From the NCBI RefSeq assembly GCF_003148645.1, contig NZ_QGGP01000007.1:95999-159998 (forward strand): a stretch of 64,000 bases of DNA, read 5' to 3'. Below are positions 44,859-53,680 of the stretch, one piece after another. Under the pieces are notes generated by a model, which saw only the letters and a program-made list of their open reading frames with translations, did no database searches and had not been told where the DNA came from. The stretch is from Xanthomarina spongicola. Its GTDB lineage: Bacteria > Bacteroidota > Bacteroidia > Flavobacteriales > Flavobacteriaceae. The position numbers were made by a program, and so were the translations under genes. Positions within the stretch are counted from its first letter, which is position 1; each line of letters opens with the position of its first letter.

Positions 44859-46018
44859 TTACTAGCGAATAGTTTTACATCGTTTTCGCTTACTTCATTT
44901 TCACCTAAAATAATAAGTCTTTCAACCACATTGCGTAATTCACGAATATTACCAGTCCAGTCGTAATCCTGAAGCATCTTTATAGCTTTATCTGAAAATG
45001 ATTTTTTTGCAGTGCCTTGTTCATTAGAAATTTTCTCAGAAAAATACTCAATTAGTAATGGAATATCTTCACGTCTATCGTTAAGCGATGGCACTTTAAT
45101 TAGTATAACAGCCAATCGATGGTATAAATCTTCTCGAAATCTGTTTTCTTCAATTTCTTTCTTTAAATTTTTATTAGTAGCTGCTAGTACTCGTACATCT
45201 ACCTTAATATCTTTATCGCTACCAACACGTTGAATTTTATTTTCTTGTAAGGCTCTTAAAACTTTTGCTTGTGCAGACAGACTCATATCTCCTATTTCAT
45301 CTAGAAAAATGGTTCCTCCATTTGCAGCTTCAAACTTACCAGCTCTGTCTTTAACTGCACTTGTAAAAGCGCCTTTAACATGCCCAAACAATTCACTTTC
45401 TATAAGTTCTGAAGGTATTGCAGCACAATTTACTTCAATTAATGGCCCTTTTGAGCGCTCACTTTTTTGGTGTAACCAATGCGCTACTAATTCTTTTCCT
45501 GTTCCATTTGGACCTGTAATAAGAACTCGAGCATCCGTTGGTGCTACTTTATCTATCATGTCTTTAATATGAGAAATAGCAGTACTTTCACCAATCATTT
45601 GAAAATTCTTGCTCACTTTTTTCTTGAGCATTTTATTTTCTACAACCAGTTCTTTACTATTTAATGCTATTCTAACAGTATTAAGCAATCTATTTAAATC
45701 TGGTGGTTTAGAGATATAGTCGAAAGCTCCTAATCTCATGGTATTTACTGCAGTATCTAAATCGCCATGACCAGAAATCATAACCATTGGAATTTCTGGC
45801 TTGATTTTTTTAACAGCTTCAAGAACTTCAACACCATCCATTTTAGGCATTTTTATATCACATAGAACTAAATCGAAATCTTCATTCTTAATTTTTTCAA
45901 TACCAACTAAGCCATCTTCAGCTTCATCAACCTGATAGGTATTATTTTCTTCAGAAAGAATTTTTATTAAAACTCTTCTAATGGCTGCTTCATCTTCTAT
46001 TACTAATATTCTAGGCAT
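44855..46018 (-). CDS. Sigma-54-type response regulator lacking a DNA-binding domain
   Basis: A 387-residue NtrC-family protein. The receiver has EDE, phosphoacceptor Asp54 in VLCDIKMPK and the GHGD/SKPP motifs. The AAA+ domain has Walker A TGPNGTGKE near 167 and Walker B GGTIFLDEIGD. The loop that meets sigma-54 reads GAFTSA instead of GAFTGA. The protein ends soon after the sensor region (VVERLIILGENEV), so a C-terminal Fis-type helix-turn-helix is absent. It can act on sigma-54 without binding upstream DNA, or it may have another role. No partner kinase gene is adjacent. Confidence 0.9.
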   Translation of the reverse strand: MPRILVIEDEAAIRRVLIKILSEENNTYQVDEAEDGLVGIEKIKNEDFDLVLCDIKMPKMDGVEVLEAVKKIKPEIPMVMISGHGDLDTAVNTMRLGAFDYISKPPDLNRLLNTVRIALNSKELVVENKMLKKKVSKNFQMIGESTAISHIKDMIDKVAPTDARVLITGPNGTGKELVAHWLHQKSERSKGPLIEVNCAAIPSELIESELFGHVKGAFTSAVKDRAGKFEAANGGTIFLDEIGDMSLSAQAKVLRALQENKIQRVGSDKDIKVDVRVLAATNKNLKKEIEENRFREDLYHRLAVILIKVPSLNDRREDIPLLIEYFSEKISNEQGTAKKSFSDKAIKMLQDYDWTGNIRELRNVVERLIILGENEVSENDVKLFASK

Positions 46019-46021
46019 TTT

Positions 46022-46852
46022 TTAATTCTTTTTTTCAATAATATGGATATCTCTTTGAGGGAATGGAATACTTATGTTGTGCTCTCTAAAAAGTCTATCA
46101 ATTTCAAATCTGATATCACTTGAGGGTATTCTGGCATTAAAACTATCATTAAGCGTAAATGCCACTTTAAAATTTAAAGAGCTGTCTCCAAAATTTGTAA
46201 ATAAAACTGTTGGTGGAGGATCGTTTAAAACATCTGGATGATATTTTACTGCTTGTATTAATAATTTTTTAACTAGTTGCACATCGCTTCCATAAGCAAC
46301 ACCAACAGAGACACTTTCTCTGGTTAATGTGCCATTTTGAGTCCAGTTGTAAAGACTATTGGTTAGATATAAATGGTTAGGAATTATAAGTACTTTATTA
46401 TCTACTGTAACTGCTCTAGTAGTTCTTAATTTAATTTCTTCTACACGACCTATTTTACCTTCAAGTTCGATGATATCTCCAACATGAACAGTTTGGTCAA
46501 CAAGTATAAAAACACCAGAAATTATATCTTGAAATAAGGTTTGAAGCGCTAAACCAATACCAATTAATAATGCAGCTGATGCTGCAAAAATACCTGTTAC
46601 ATTAACACCTAAACTATGAAATGTAATAAGCATTATTATGACATATATAACCCATTTAGCATAAGAAAAAACAGCCTTAAATTTCTTTTTATCATCATAT
46701 GGAAGATTTCTAGAAATAAGTTTTCTAAACATGGTTAATACTAATGAAGCAGCTACTAAAACCACAACGAGAATAATAACATCCATAATACTTATGGAAA
46801 TATTATCTGTTAATTGATAGGATTTATTTAGAATTTCAAGTAAATCTTTCAT
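46022..46852 (-). CDS. MscS-family mechanosensitive channel
   Basis: A 276-residue inner-membrane protein with helices at about 20-42 and 65-115, the pore helix rich in Ala and Gly (ASAALLIGIGLALQTLFQDI), and a beta-domain with HVGDIIELEGKIGRVEEIKLRTT. This is the short MscS layout. It releases solutes on hypo-osmotic stress. Its gene is packed between the ABC permease and regulator genes (2-3 base gaps). Confidence 0.92.
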   Translation of the reverse strand: MKDLLEILNKSYQLTDNISISIMDVIILVVVLVAASLVLTMFRKLISRNLPYDDKKKFKAVFSYAKWVIYVIIMLITFHSLGVNVTGIFAASAALLIGIGLALQTLFQDIISGVFILVDQTVHVGDIIELEGKIGRVEEIKLRTTRAVTVDNKVLIIPNHLYLTNSLYNWTQNGTLTRESVSVGVAYGSDVQLVKKLLIQAVKYHPDVLNDPPPTVLFTNFGDSSLNFKVAFTLNDSFNARIPSSDIRFEIDRLFREHNISIPFPQRDIHIIEKKN

Positions 46853-46854
46853 AA

Positions 46855-48168
46855 TTAATATCTAATCCATTTTAATAATTCTTTATAGCTAGGTTTTTTA
46901 CCATACATTAAAATACCTACTCTATATATTTTAGCTGCAAACCAAACCGTAAAAATAAAAGTTGCTACTAATAAACTTAAAGATAATATTTGCTGCCATA
47001 TTGGAACGCCAAAAGGTATTCTCATAAGCATTACAACAGGAGAAGTTAATGGTATAAACGAAAATACCGTAGAAACTGTTCCATGTGGATCTTCTATAAC
47101 AGTAAATATACCAATATAAACAGCCAAAATTAAAGGCATTAATATAGGCAATAAAAATTGTTGAGTATCTGTTTCATTATCTACTGCAGCGCCAATTGCT
47201 GCGTACAATGAGCTATATAATAAATAGCCTCCAATAAAAAATAAAATAAAGGCTATTATTAAATTAGTGATTGGCAGATTATAAAAAGCATTCATAACAT
47301 TTTGAATCTCCATATTAACATCAGGATTTTGCATTGCTTGATTTAATACTTCTTGTTGTGCAGATTGTGATTGCGCAAAATCGATACCAAAAATAAAAGA
47401 TACTAAGGTCATTAGTAAACCTCCTAAAATAATCCAAATAACAAATTGAGTTATTCCAGCTAAAGAAGTTCCAATAATTTTACCTAACATAAGCTGGATT
47501 GGCTTTACAGACGATATAATAATCTCTATAATTCTGCTAGTTTTTTCTTCAATAACACTACGCATAATCATGTTGCCATAAATTATAATAAACATAAACA
47601 GCAAATATCCTGCTAATCCACCAAAAATTAATTTTACAACACTATCTATTTTAGATGTCTTCTCTCCAATAAAACTTTCTTGGGCTATGTTTACTCTAAC
47701 TCTGGCAGCCTTAATTTTTTCTATATCAACACCTTCAAATTCTAATTTTAAATCTGTTAATTGTTTTTCCAATTTACTTTCTAAACTAGACATGAGTGTT
47801 AATGAAGGTGAATCTTCAGAATAAAATTTTATATGCTCACCTAATTTATTAATATCTTTAAAATTCTCGATATGTAACAAACCATATTCTTTGTTTTCGT
47901 CTACCTTTTTTTTGGCTTCTTCAAGAGAAGAATTTTCTAAAATTTTATACTTTATAGACTCTGTATCTGTAAAAGAACTTTTTAATATTCCAGACTCGTC
48001 TAAAATTGAAATGGTTCGTTCTTTATTATTATTTATTTGAGATAAATAGGCAACAACAGCAATTAAAGCAATCATTATTATTGGACTTAAAATAGTCATA
48101 ACAATAAATGATTTGTTTTTTACTTTTGTTAAATACTCTCTTTCTATAATGAGTGATAAATGGTTCAT
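46855..48168 (-). CDS. ABC-2 type exporter permease (NatB-like)
   Basis: A 437-residue permease. The N-terminal IEREYLTKVKNKSF helix and a large outer domain (about 50-170) precede at least five membrane helices, with the family motif VIEEKTSRIIEIIISSVKP near residue 215. Such exporters move sodium, drugs or peptides. It pairs with the ATPase gene 3 bases upstream. Confidence 0.92.
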   Translation of the reverse strand: MNHLSLIIEREYLTKVKNKSFIVMTILSPIIMIALIAVVAYLSQINNNKERTISILDESGILKSSFTDTESIKYKILENSSLEEAKKKVDENKEYGLLHIENFKDINKLGEHIKFYSEDSPSLTLMSSLESKLEKQLTDLKLEFEGVDIEKIKAARVRVNIAQESFIGEKTSKIDSVVKLIFGGLAGYLLFMFIIIYGNMIMRSVIEEKTSRIIEIIISSVKPIQLMLGKIIGTSLAGITQFVIWIILGGLLMTLVSFIFGIDFAQSQSAQQEVLNQAMQNPDVNMEIQNVMNAFYNLPITNLIIAFILFFIGGYLLYSSLYAAIGAAVDNETDTQQFLLPILMPLILAVYIGIFTVIEDPHGTVSTVFSFIPLTSPVVMLMRIPFGVPIWQQILSLSLLVATFIFTVWFAAKIYRVGILMYGKKPSYKELLKWIRY

Positions 48169-48171
48169 TTT

Positions 48172-49098
48172 CTAATTATTCTTAACAGATTGAATAAAAA
48201 TATCGTTTGCACTAGGTATTAATTCTACAAAGTGAGAGACCTCTCCTTTTGATGTTAAATAGCTAAGTAAATCGTTTGGGACGTCTTTCTCTGACAGCTT
48301 GACATTTAGCATCAACTCGTCACCTAAAGTTTTAAAACTAGCTGGAGATATGCTAAATTTTTGCGACAATTCTTTTTCTAATATAATATTATCTGAGGTT
48401 CTAATACCAATTTCAAACGTGTTGGTTTTAAACTGCTTCTTTATATCTGTTAATTTACCATCTAATATTTTATTAGATTCATGAATCAATGCAATTTGAT
48501 CGCATAATTCTTCAACAGATTCCATTCTATGCGTAGAAAAAATAACAGTTGCTCCTTCGTTTCTTAATCTTATTATTTCATCTTTAATAAGGTTGGCATT
48601 TATTGGATCGAATCCAGAAAAAGGTTCGTCAAATATTAATAATTTTGGTTCGTGTAAAACAGTTACAACAAATTGAATTTTTTGAGCCATTCCTTTAGAG
48701 AGCTCTTGTATTTTTTTATCCCACCAATCTCCAATTTCTAACCTTTCAAACCAAAATTTCAATCTGGTTCTAGCTTCTGCTTTGCTTAATCCTTTTAGTC
48801 TAGCCAAATACATTGCTTGCTCACCAACTTTCATTGATTTATACAAGCCTCGCTCTTCAGGTAAATAACCAATATCTCTAACATGATGTGGTTTTAAAGA
48901 CTCTCCATCTAGAATAACCTGACCTTCGTCTGGCATGGTTATTTGATTAATGATTCTAATAAGTGTTGTTTTGCCAGCTCCATTTGGACCTAGCAAACCA
49001 AAAATGCTTCCTTTAGGGACTGAAATAGAGACTTTGTTTAGTGCTGTAAAATCTCCAAAATTTTTAGAAACTGAATGTGCCTCTAATAAGTTATTCAT
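48172..49098 (-). CDS. ABC transporter ATP-binding protein (NatA-like)
   Basis: A 308-residue ATPase. Walker A GPNGAGKT is near 38, signature LSKGMAQK near 141, Walker B LLIFDEPFSGFDP near 160 and the switch His in STHRMESVEE. The C-terminal extension of about 80 residues (DUF4162-like) is common in exporters of this class. It is the first gene of a five-gene minus-strand operon ending at 44115. Confidence 0.94.
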   Translation of the reverse strand: MNNLLEAHSVSKNFGDFTALNKVSISVPKGSIFGLLGPNGAGKTTLIRIINQITMPDEGQVILDGESLKPHHVRDIGYLPEERGLYKSMKVGEQAMYLARLKGLSKAEARTRLKFWFERLEIGDWWDKKIQELSKGMAQKIQFVVTVLHEPKLLIFDEPFSGFDPINANLIKDEIIRLRNEGATVIFSTHRMESVEELCDQIALIHESNKILDGKLTDIKKQFKTNTFEIGIRTSDNIILEKELSQKFSISPASFKTLGDELMLNVKLSEKDVPNDLLSYLTSKGEVSHFVELIPSANDIFIQSVKNN

Positions 49099-49185
49099 AT
49101 GGGTTAATTATTTAATAGAGTTGTAAAGATATTAAATGTTGAAGAGCTATTGATAATTAAATCATCCTTTCTATAAAAAACAAAA

Positions 49186-49219
49186 CCCACCCTGAAATAT
49201 AAAATATTTTAGGATGGGA
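49186..49219 (-). terminator. Terminator-like hairpin 3 downstream of dnaJ
   Basis: A 15-bp stem with one mismatch and one G-T pair (CCCACCCTG... with ...AGGATGGG), followed on the minus strand by a T-rich tract. It is the third hairpin between dnaJ and the ABC operon. Confidence 0.5.
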
Positions 49220-49244
49220 AAAAATTGCTATGAAAAAGAAAAAA

Positions 49245-49264
49245 ACCACTATTCTAAAATAGTG
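49245..49264 (-). terminator. Terminator-like hairpin 2 downstream of dnaJ
   Basis: A 7-bp stem CACTATT/AATAGTG with a 4-base loop and a following run of T on the minus strand. Confidence 0.5.
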
Positions 49265-49332
49265 ATATATCAAATATAGTGTTTTTTAATAAACAATTAC
49301 TTTTTTGAATAAAATATCTTGCTTATTTAAAC

Positions 49333-49356
49333 AAAAAACCCGTTTAATTAAACGGA
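49333..49356 (-). terminator. Terminator of grpE-dnaJ
   Basis: Palindrome CCGTTTAATTAAACGG (49339-49354) followed by TTTTTT on the minus strand, 23 bases after the dnaJ stop codon. Confidence 0.75.
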
Positions 49357-49378
49357 TTCATTGAGATTAACTTATTTG

Positions 49379-50509
49379 TTAAGAAAACATATCTTTTACC
49401 TTTTCAAAGAAAGACTTGTCCGTACTTTCTGGCTTTGGCGAAAAATGCTCATCTTCTTTCATGGATTCAAAAAAGTCTTTTTGTTGTTTATTTAATGTTT
49501 TTGGTGTCCAAACATTTACATGTACTAGTAAATCTCCTTTTCCGTAACCGTTTATACTAGGTATTCCCTTACCTCTCAATCTTAATATTTTTCCAGACTG
49601 TACACCTGCTTCTACTTTAATACGCACTTTACCAGTAACTGTATCAATTTCTTTCGAAGTACCTAGTACAGCATCAGGTAGACTTATGTACATATCATAA
49701 TGCAAATTATCTCCTTCACGTTGTAAGGTTGCATGTTTTTCTTCTTCTATAGCAACTAATAAATCTCCAGAAATTCCATTACCTGGAGCTTCGTTACCTT
49801 TACCAGACACTTTTAACTGCATGCCATCTACAACACCTGCAGGAATTTTAATAGAAACCACCTCTTCTTTAACAAGCAAGCCATGAGCATCTGCTTCATT
49901 TGGTTTTTTATCTATTGTCTGACCAGCACCTCCACAAGTAGTACAAGTGGTTGCTGTTTGCATTCGTCCTAATATGGTATTTGTAATTCGTGTTACCTGT
50001 CCAGAACCATTACAAGTAGTACAAGTTTTATAAGTTGTACCTGGAGCTTGAACTTTACGTCTTACTTTTACTTTTTTCTCAACACCATTTGCTATTTCTT
50101 CAAGGGTAAGCTTAACGCGAATGCGCAGATTACTCCCTTTTACTCGACGTTGTTGGCCTCCACCAAAACCTCCACCAAAACCAGAGAAACCTCCTCCACC
50201 TCCAAAAGCACCTCCAAAAATATCACCAAACTGACTGAATATGTCATCCATATTCATGCCTCCACCACCAAAACCACCATTGCCATCGAATGCTTGATGT
50301 CCAAATTGATCGTAACGTGCTTTTTTATCAGCATTGCTTAAAACTTCGTAAGCTTCAGCAGCTTCTTTAAATTTAGTTTCAGCTTCTTTATTGTCTGGAT
50401 TTTTATCTGGATGGTATTTTAATGCCATTTTTCTGTACGCCTTTTTAATCTCGGCTGCAGTAGCATTTTTATCTATTCCTAATATATCGTAATAATCTTG
50501 TTTTGCCAT
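49379..50509 (-). CDS. dnaJ: Chaperone protein DnaJ
   Basis: Hsp40 co-chaperone of DnaK, 376 residues. The J domain (1-70) has the HPD tripeptide in YHPDKNPD. A Gly/Phe-rich linker spans about 76-118. The zinc region has only two CxxCxGxG-like motifs (CTTCNGSG and CTTCGGAG) instead of four, which removes one of the two zinc centres; I believe this is normal in Flavobacteriia. The client-binding C-terminal domains are complete. It is cotranscribed with grpE, 3 bases upstream. Confidence 0.97.
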   Translation of the reverse strand: MAKQDYYDILGIDKNATAAEIKKAYRKMALKYHPDKNPDNKEAETKFKEAAEAYEVLSNADKKARYDQFGHQAFDGNGGFGGGGMNMDDIFSQFGDIFGGAFGGGGGFSGFGGGFGGGQQRRVKGSNLRIRVKLTLEEIANGVEKKVKVRRKVQAPGTTYKTCTTCNGSGQVTRITNTILGRMQTATTCTTCGGAGQTIDKKPNEADAHGLLVKEEVVSIKIPAGVVDGMQLKVSGKGNEAPGNGISGDLLVAIEEEKHATLQREGDNLHYDMYISLPDAVLGTSKEIDTVTGKVRIKVEAGVQSGKILRLRGKGIPSINGYGKGDLLVHVNVWTPKTLNKQQKDFFESMKEDEHFSPKPESTDKSFFEKVKDMFS

Positions 50510-50512
50510 TGC

Positions 50513-51037
50513 TTATTGTCCTATAACTACTTTTGGGAATCTAATTGTCTTATCTCCTAATTTATATCCTTTTTCTACGACATCAATAATTTTGCCTTTT
50601 AAATCATCTGAAGGAGCAGGAATTTGTGTAATTGCCTCATGGTTATCTGCATTAAAAACATCTCCCTGAGCTAACTCAACTTCTACTAATCCTTTCCCTT
50701 TTAAGGTGTTTTTTAGTTTATTACTAATCAATTCTACACCTTTTAACAAATCCTTTTCTTCAGTTTTCGAAATCTCTAAATAGGCTCTGTCAAAATCGTC
50801 TAAAACTGGCAATAATGCAACCATTACATCCTGGCTAGCTGTTTTAAATAGCTCTATACGCTCTTTAGAAGTACGTCTTTTATAATTCTCAAATTCTGCA
50901 AACAGCCGTAAAAATTTATCTTTCTCTAGTTTCAATTCTTCTTGAAGCTGTTCTTCTTTAGTTTGCTCATCTTGATTAACCTTCTGTTCATCAACTTGTT
51001 CTGATGCTACATCTGCATGTTTATCTTTCTTACTCAT
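50513..51037 (-). CDS. grpE: Nucleotide exchange factor GrpE
   Basis: A 174-residue protein. A charged, Glu/Gln-rich N-terminal tail (1-40) and long coiled-coil helix (EEQLQEELKLEKDKFLRLFA) lead into the FENYKRRTSKERIELFK motif, followed by a beta-wing domain ending with VVEKGYKLGDKTIRFPKVVIG. It drives ADP release from DnaK. The Bacteroidetes promoter match upstream and the 3-base gap to dnaJ define a heat-shock operon. Confidence 0.97.
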   Translation of the reverse strand: MSKKDKHADVASEQVDEQKVNQDEQTKEEQLQEELKLEKDKFLRLFAEFENYKRRTSKERIELFKTASQDVMVALLPVLDDFDRAYLEISKTEEKDLLKGVELISNKLKNTLKGKGLVEVELAQGDVFNADNHEAITQIPAPSDDLKGKIIDVVEKGYKLGDKTIRFPKVVIGQ

Positions 51038-51078
51038 AGTCGTACTTATAATTTTTTTAAAATACTTAAATAGGATGG

Positions 51079-51110
51079 CAAAAGTACTGCCATTATTATT
51101 AAAATGTCAA
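51079..51110 (-). promoter_or_regulatory. Promoter of grpE-dnaJ
   Basis: On the minus strand TTGA (51107-51110) and TACTTTTG (51079-51086) are 20 bases apart, matching the Bacteroidetes primary promoter. It is 42 bases before the grpE start. No heat-shock inverted repeat is seen. Confidence 0.5.
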
Positions 51111-51165
51111 AATGTCACCATTAAATTTTAATCTTTTTTTAAGTTTTTATTAATATTCTAATGCT

Positions 51166-51173
51166 TATTTTTG
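51166..51173 (+). promoter_or_regulatory. Candidate -7 element of YceI gene
   Basis: TATTTTTG matches TAnnTTTG, 28 bases before the start codon at 51202. A -33 element is not clear. Confidence 0.4.
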
Positions 51174-51201
51174 CCACTTAACACTAAAATTATTATTTAT
51201 T

Positions 51202-51858
51202 ATGAAAAAAAGATTTCTTACAGTATTAACTGTAGCAATAATGGCAGTAGCTTTTACAAGTTGTAAAGATAAAGCAAAAGAAGTAGAGACATCTGAAGCA
51301 GAAGCTACAACAGAGACAACTGATGTTTCAACAAAATACAAAGTAGATACTGAAGGTTCTACAATTATGTGGACAGGTCATAAACCTACAGGTTCACACA
51401 ATGGTACTATTTCTATTGAAAGTGGTGTGATGACTATGAATAACGATGCTTTAGAAAGTGGTACATTTTTAATAAACATGAATTCTATTAATGTTATGGA
51501 TATGCCTGTTGAAGATGAAGGTCATGCAAAATTAACTGGACACTTAAAAAGCCCTGACTTTTTTGATGTAGAACAATTCCCTTCTTCAGCTTTTGAAATT
51601 ACTGGAATTGAAACAGTAGATGGTAAAACCATGTTATCTGGAAATCTTAAAATGAAAGATGTTTCTAATAACATTACAATTCCTGTAACTGTAAATCAAA
51701 ATGGAGATACTCTAGCTATTACTAGTGAAACATTTACTATTGATCGTTCTAAATGGAATGTGAAATATGGTTCTAAATCGTTTTTTGATAACTTAAAAGA
51801 TAAGTATATTAATGATGATATTGAACTTAAAATAAATGTTACAGCTACTAAAGCTTAA
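51202..51858 (+). CDS. YceI-family lipoprotein
   Basis: A 218-residue lipoprotein (lipobox FTSC, Cys21) with a short Glu/Thr linker. Residues about 45-215 form the YceI lipocalin-like barrel: STIMWTGHKPTGSHNGTI, LINMNSINVMDM, GHLKSPDFFDVEQFPSSAFEI and a WNVKYGSKSFFDNL block. Relatives bind isoprenoid or other apolar molecules in the periplasm. It faces the grpE-dnaJ operon in the opposite direction. Confidence 0.93.
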   Translation: MKKRFLTVLTVAIMAVAFTSCKDKAKEVETSEAEATTETTDVSTKYKVDTEGSTIMWTGHKPTGSHNGTISIESGVMTMNNDALESGTFLINMNSINVMDMPVEDEGHAKLTGHLKSPDFFDVEQFPSSAFEITGIETVDGKTMLSGNLKMKDVSNNITIPVTVNQNGDTLAITSETFTIDRSKWNVKYGSKSFFDNLKDKYINDDIELKINVTATKA

Positions 51859-51874
51859 TTAATAGATTTATTAT

Positions 51875-51912
51875 AAAAAAAATGCTGTTACAATTGTAAC
51901 AGCATTTTTTTT
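51875..51912. terminator. Bidirectional terminator between YceI gene and epimerase
   Basis: A perfect palindrome of 17-19 bp arms centred at 51893/51894 (AATGCTGTTACAATTGTAAC onward) with A/T tracts on both sides, between two convergent genes. Confidence 0.88.
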
Positions 51913-52813
51913 ATAATAAATCTTCTAATGTAGGCTTGAGATTTACAAAACGAAACTCAAATCCTGTATCTATAATCTTTTTAGAACAGACACGCTGACT
52001 TTCAAAAAGTAATACGTGCATCTCTCCTAATATTAAACTCATAAAAACCTTTGGAATGTTTGGCAACCACAAAGGTTTATTTATTGTATTTGCAATTACT
52101 TTCGTTAATTCTTGATTAGTTACTGGATTGGAAGCAACAGCGTTATAAACTCCTTCTAATTTGTTTTCTAAAGTGTAAACAAATATTCTGGCTAGGTCTT
52201 CTTTATGAATCCATGATTGCCATTGCAATCCACTTCCTAAAGCTGCTCCAAGACCAAAATTAATTGGCTTCATTATTTGAGGTAAGGCTCCTTCTTGATT
52301 ATCTAGTACTATACCTATTCTTATTTTTGTTACTAATATGCCTAACTCTAAAAAAGAATCTGTTGCTTTTTCCCATTGTGTTGTTACTTCTCCTAAAAAA
52401 CTTGAAGAATGACCTTGATAATTTTCTTCATAATAATTAGTAAGTGAATCTGGATAAATACCAATAGCACTAGCAGAAATTATATGCTTAATCTTAATAT
52501 TATCTTTCTTAATAGTTGATTTTAAAAGCTGTAAAGATTGCAATCTACTATCTAAAATTTTTTGTTTATATGCTTTTGTCCATCTGTTAGAAATTGAAGC
52601 CCCAGCGAGGTTTATAATTGCGTCAACTCCATTAAAACATGAAGAGTCTATTTCCTGCTTATTAGGATTCCAATAGAATCCTTTGTAATGTTCAGTAGTC
52701 TCAATATTATTTTTTGAAGTGGTTAAATAATGAACTGAAATAGCCTGTTTTTTACATTGAGCCACAATGGCTTTCCCAACTAATCCTGTTGATCCTGTAA
52801 TTAAAACTTTCAT
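51911..52813 (-). CDS. TIGR01777-family NAD-dependent epimerase
   Basis: A 300-residue extended SDR-like protein. The nucleotide motif ITGSTGLVGKA is at residues 5-15. NLAGASISNRWTKAYKQKI near 70-88 and a C-terminal block with LWLPNIPKVFMSLILGEM are typical of the YfcH/SulA-like family. Its cellular role is unknown, with cell division and redox functions suggested in relatives. The usual YxxxK pair is altered, as in the family. It is alone, after the mnmD group. Confidence 0.9.
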   Translation of the reverse strand: MKVLITGSTGLVGKAIVAQCKKQAISVHYLTTSKNNIETTEHYKGFYWNPNKQEIDSSCFNGVDAIINLAGASISNRWTKAYKQKILDSRLQSLQLLKSTIKKDNIKIKHIISASAIGIYPDSLTNYYEENYQGHSSSFLGEVTTQWEKATDSFLELGILVTKIRIGIVLDNQEGALPQIMKPINFGLGAALGSGLQWQSWIHKEDLARIFVYTLENKLEGVYNAVASNPVTNQELTKVIANTINKPLWLPNIPKVFMSLILGEMHVLLFESQRVCSKKIIDTGFEFRFVNLKPTLEDLL

Positions 52814-52934
52814 TGTAAATTTTTATTTAAAGATACTGAATAGACAAGTCTTTGTCTTTGACTTTATATAAGGTTTAACAGATTTAACGAAAGTTTATAG
52901 ATTTTAGAAATTGAATTGTTTTTATAAAAAGCTT

Positions 52935-53011
52935 GGCTCGACTAGCTCACCGAATGTTTCGTTGCTTTTTAATAACATTGGGCTCGGCTAGCTCACCGAA
53001 TGTTTCGTTGC
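52935..53011. repeat. 31-bp direct repeat at the 3' end of mnmD
   Basis: Bases 52935-52965 and 52981-53011 differ at one position (GGCTCGACTAGCTCACCGAA versus GGCTCGGCTAGCTCACCGAA onward), 46 bp apart. The right copy encodes the last residues and stop codon of mnmD, the left copy lies outside the gene. Its G+C content is above the surroundings. Confidence 0.85.
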
Positions 53012-53677
53012 ACGAAGCATTTCACGTTTTCCTGGAGGCCCAGGAATTCTTTCTACATTAAATCCTACATTTTGCATAGCTCTACGAACACTTCCTTTTG
53101 CAGAATAGGTTACAAGAATACCATCTTCTTTTAATGCATGATACATTTTTTTAAATATGTCTTCTGTCCAAAGTTCAGGTTGAACACGTGGTCCAAAAGC
53201 ATCAAAATAAATGATATGATAAGCGTTTTGACCCGTAATTTCTGAAAAGAGTTTTTGTTGTTTTTCTAAAGTGAAGTCAGGAGTTATTGCATGTGCTTTC
53301 CCCCATGAACAGCTATGAATACTATTAAATAATTGGCTGGAATTTTCAAATGAAAATTGTTCTCCATAATTCAATTCCAGAATTTCTTTTTTTGATATAG
53401 GATAGGCTTCTACTCCAACATAATTAATTTGAAGGTTTTCATTTTTGGCTTCAACTAGAGTAGCTATAGTATTTAAACCTGTTCCAAAACCCATTTCTAG
53501 AATGGAAATATTTTTTAATTTTTTATTATGTAAATGATAAAAATGGAGCAGACCTTGGTTTATATACACATGTTTAGATTCTTGCAAAGCTCCATGAATA
53601 GAATGGTATTGCTCATCTAAGTCTATAAGCTGAATTGTTTTAGAACCATCTGCAGTTGTGATGATTTTACGATCCAA
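52988..53677 (-). CDS. mnmD: tRNA 5-methylaminomethyl-2-thiouridine methyltransferase, MnmD-type
   Basis: A 229-residue methyltransferase that completes mnm5s2U34 in certain tRNAs. The SAM-binding ILEMGFGTGLN is near residues 59-69, and HIIYFDAFGPRVQPELW near 156-172 carries the conserved Asp. Further on are VTYSAKGSVRRAM and GPPGKREMLRA at the end. E. coli has this domain fused to MnmC; here it stands alone, as in many Bacteroidetes. It is the last gene of a three-gene minus unit. The final seven codons come from a 31-bp direct repeat. Confidence 0.92.
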   Translation of the reverse strand: MDRKIITTADGSKTIQLIDLDEQYHSIHGALQESKHVYINQGLLHFYHLHNKKLKNISILEMGFGTGLNTIATLVEAKNENLQINYVGVEAYPISKKEILELNYGEQFSFENSSQLFNSIHSCSWGKAHAITPDFTLEKQQKLFSEITGQNAYHIIYFDAFGPRVQPELWTEDIFKKMYHALKEDGILVTYSAKGSVRRAMQNVGFNVERIPGPPGKREMLRATKHSVS

Positions 53678-53680
53678 AAT

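Noticed and set aside
49960..49975. Third LytTR-like half-site ATTCGTCCTAAT
   Set aside because: It lies inside the dnaJ coding region and the partner half-site 21 bp away is missing.
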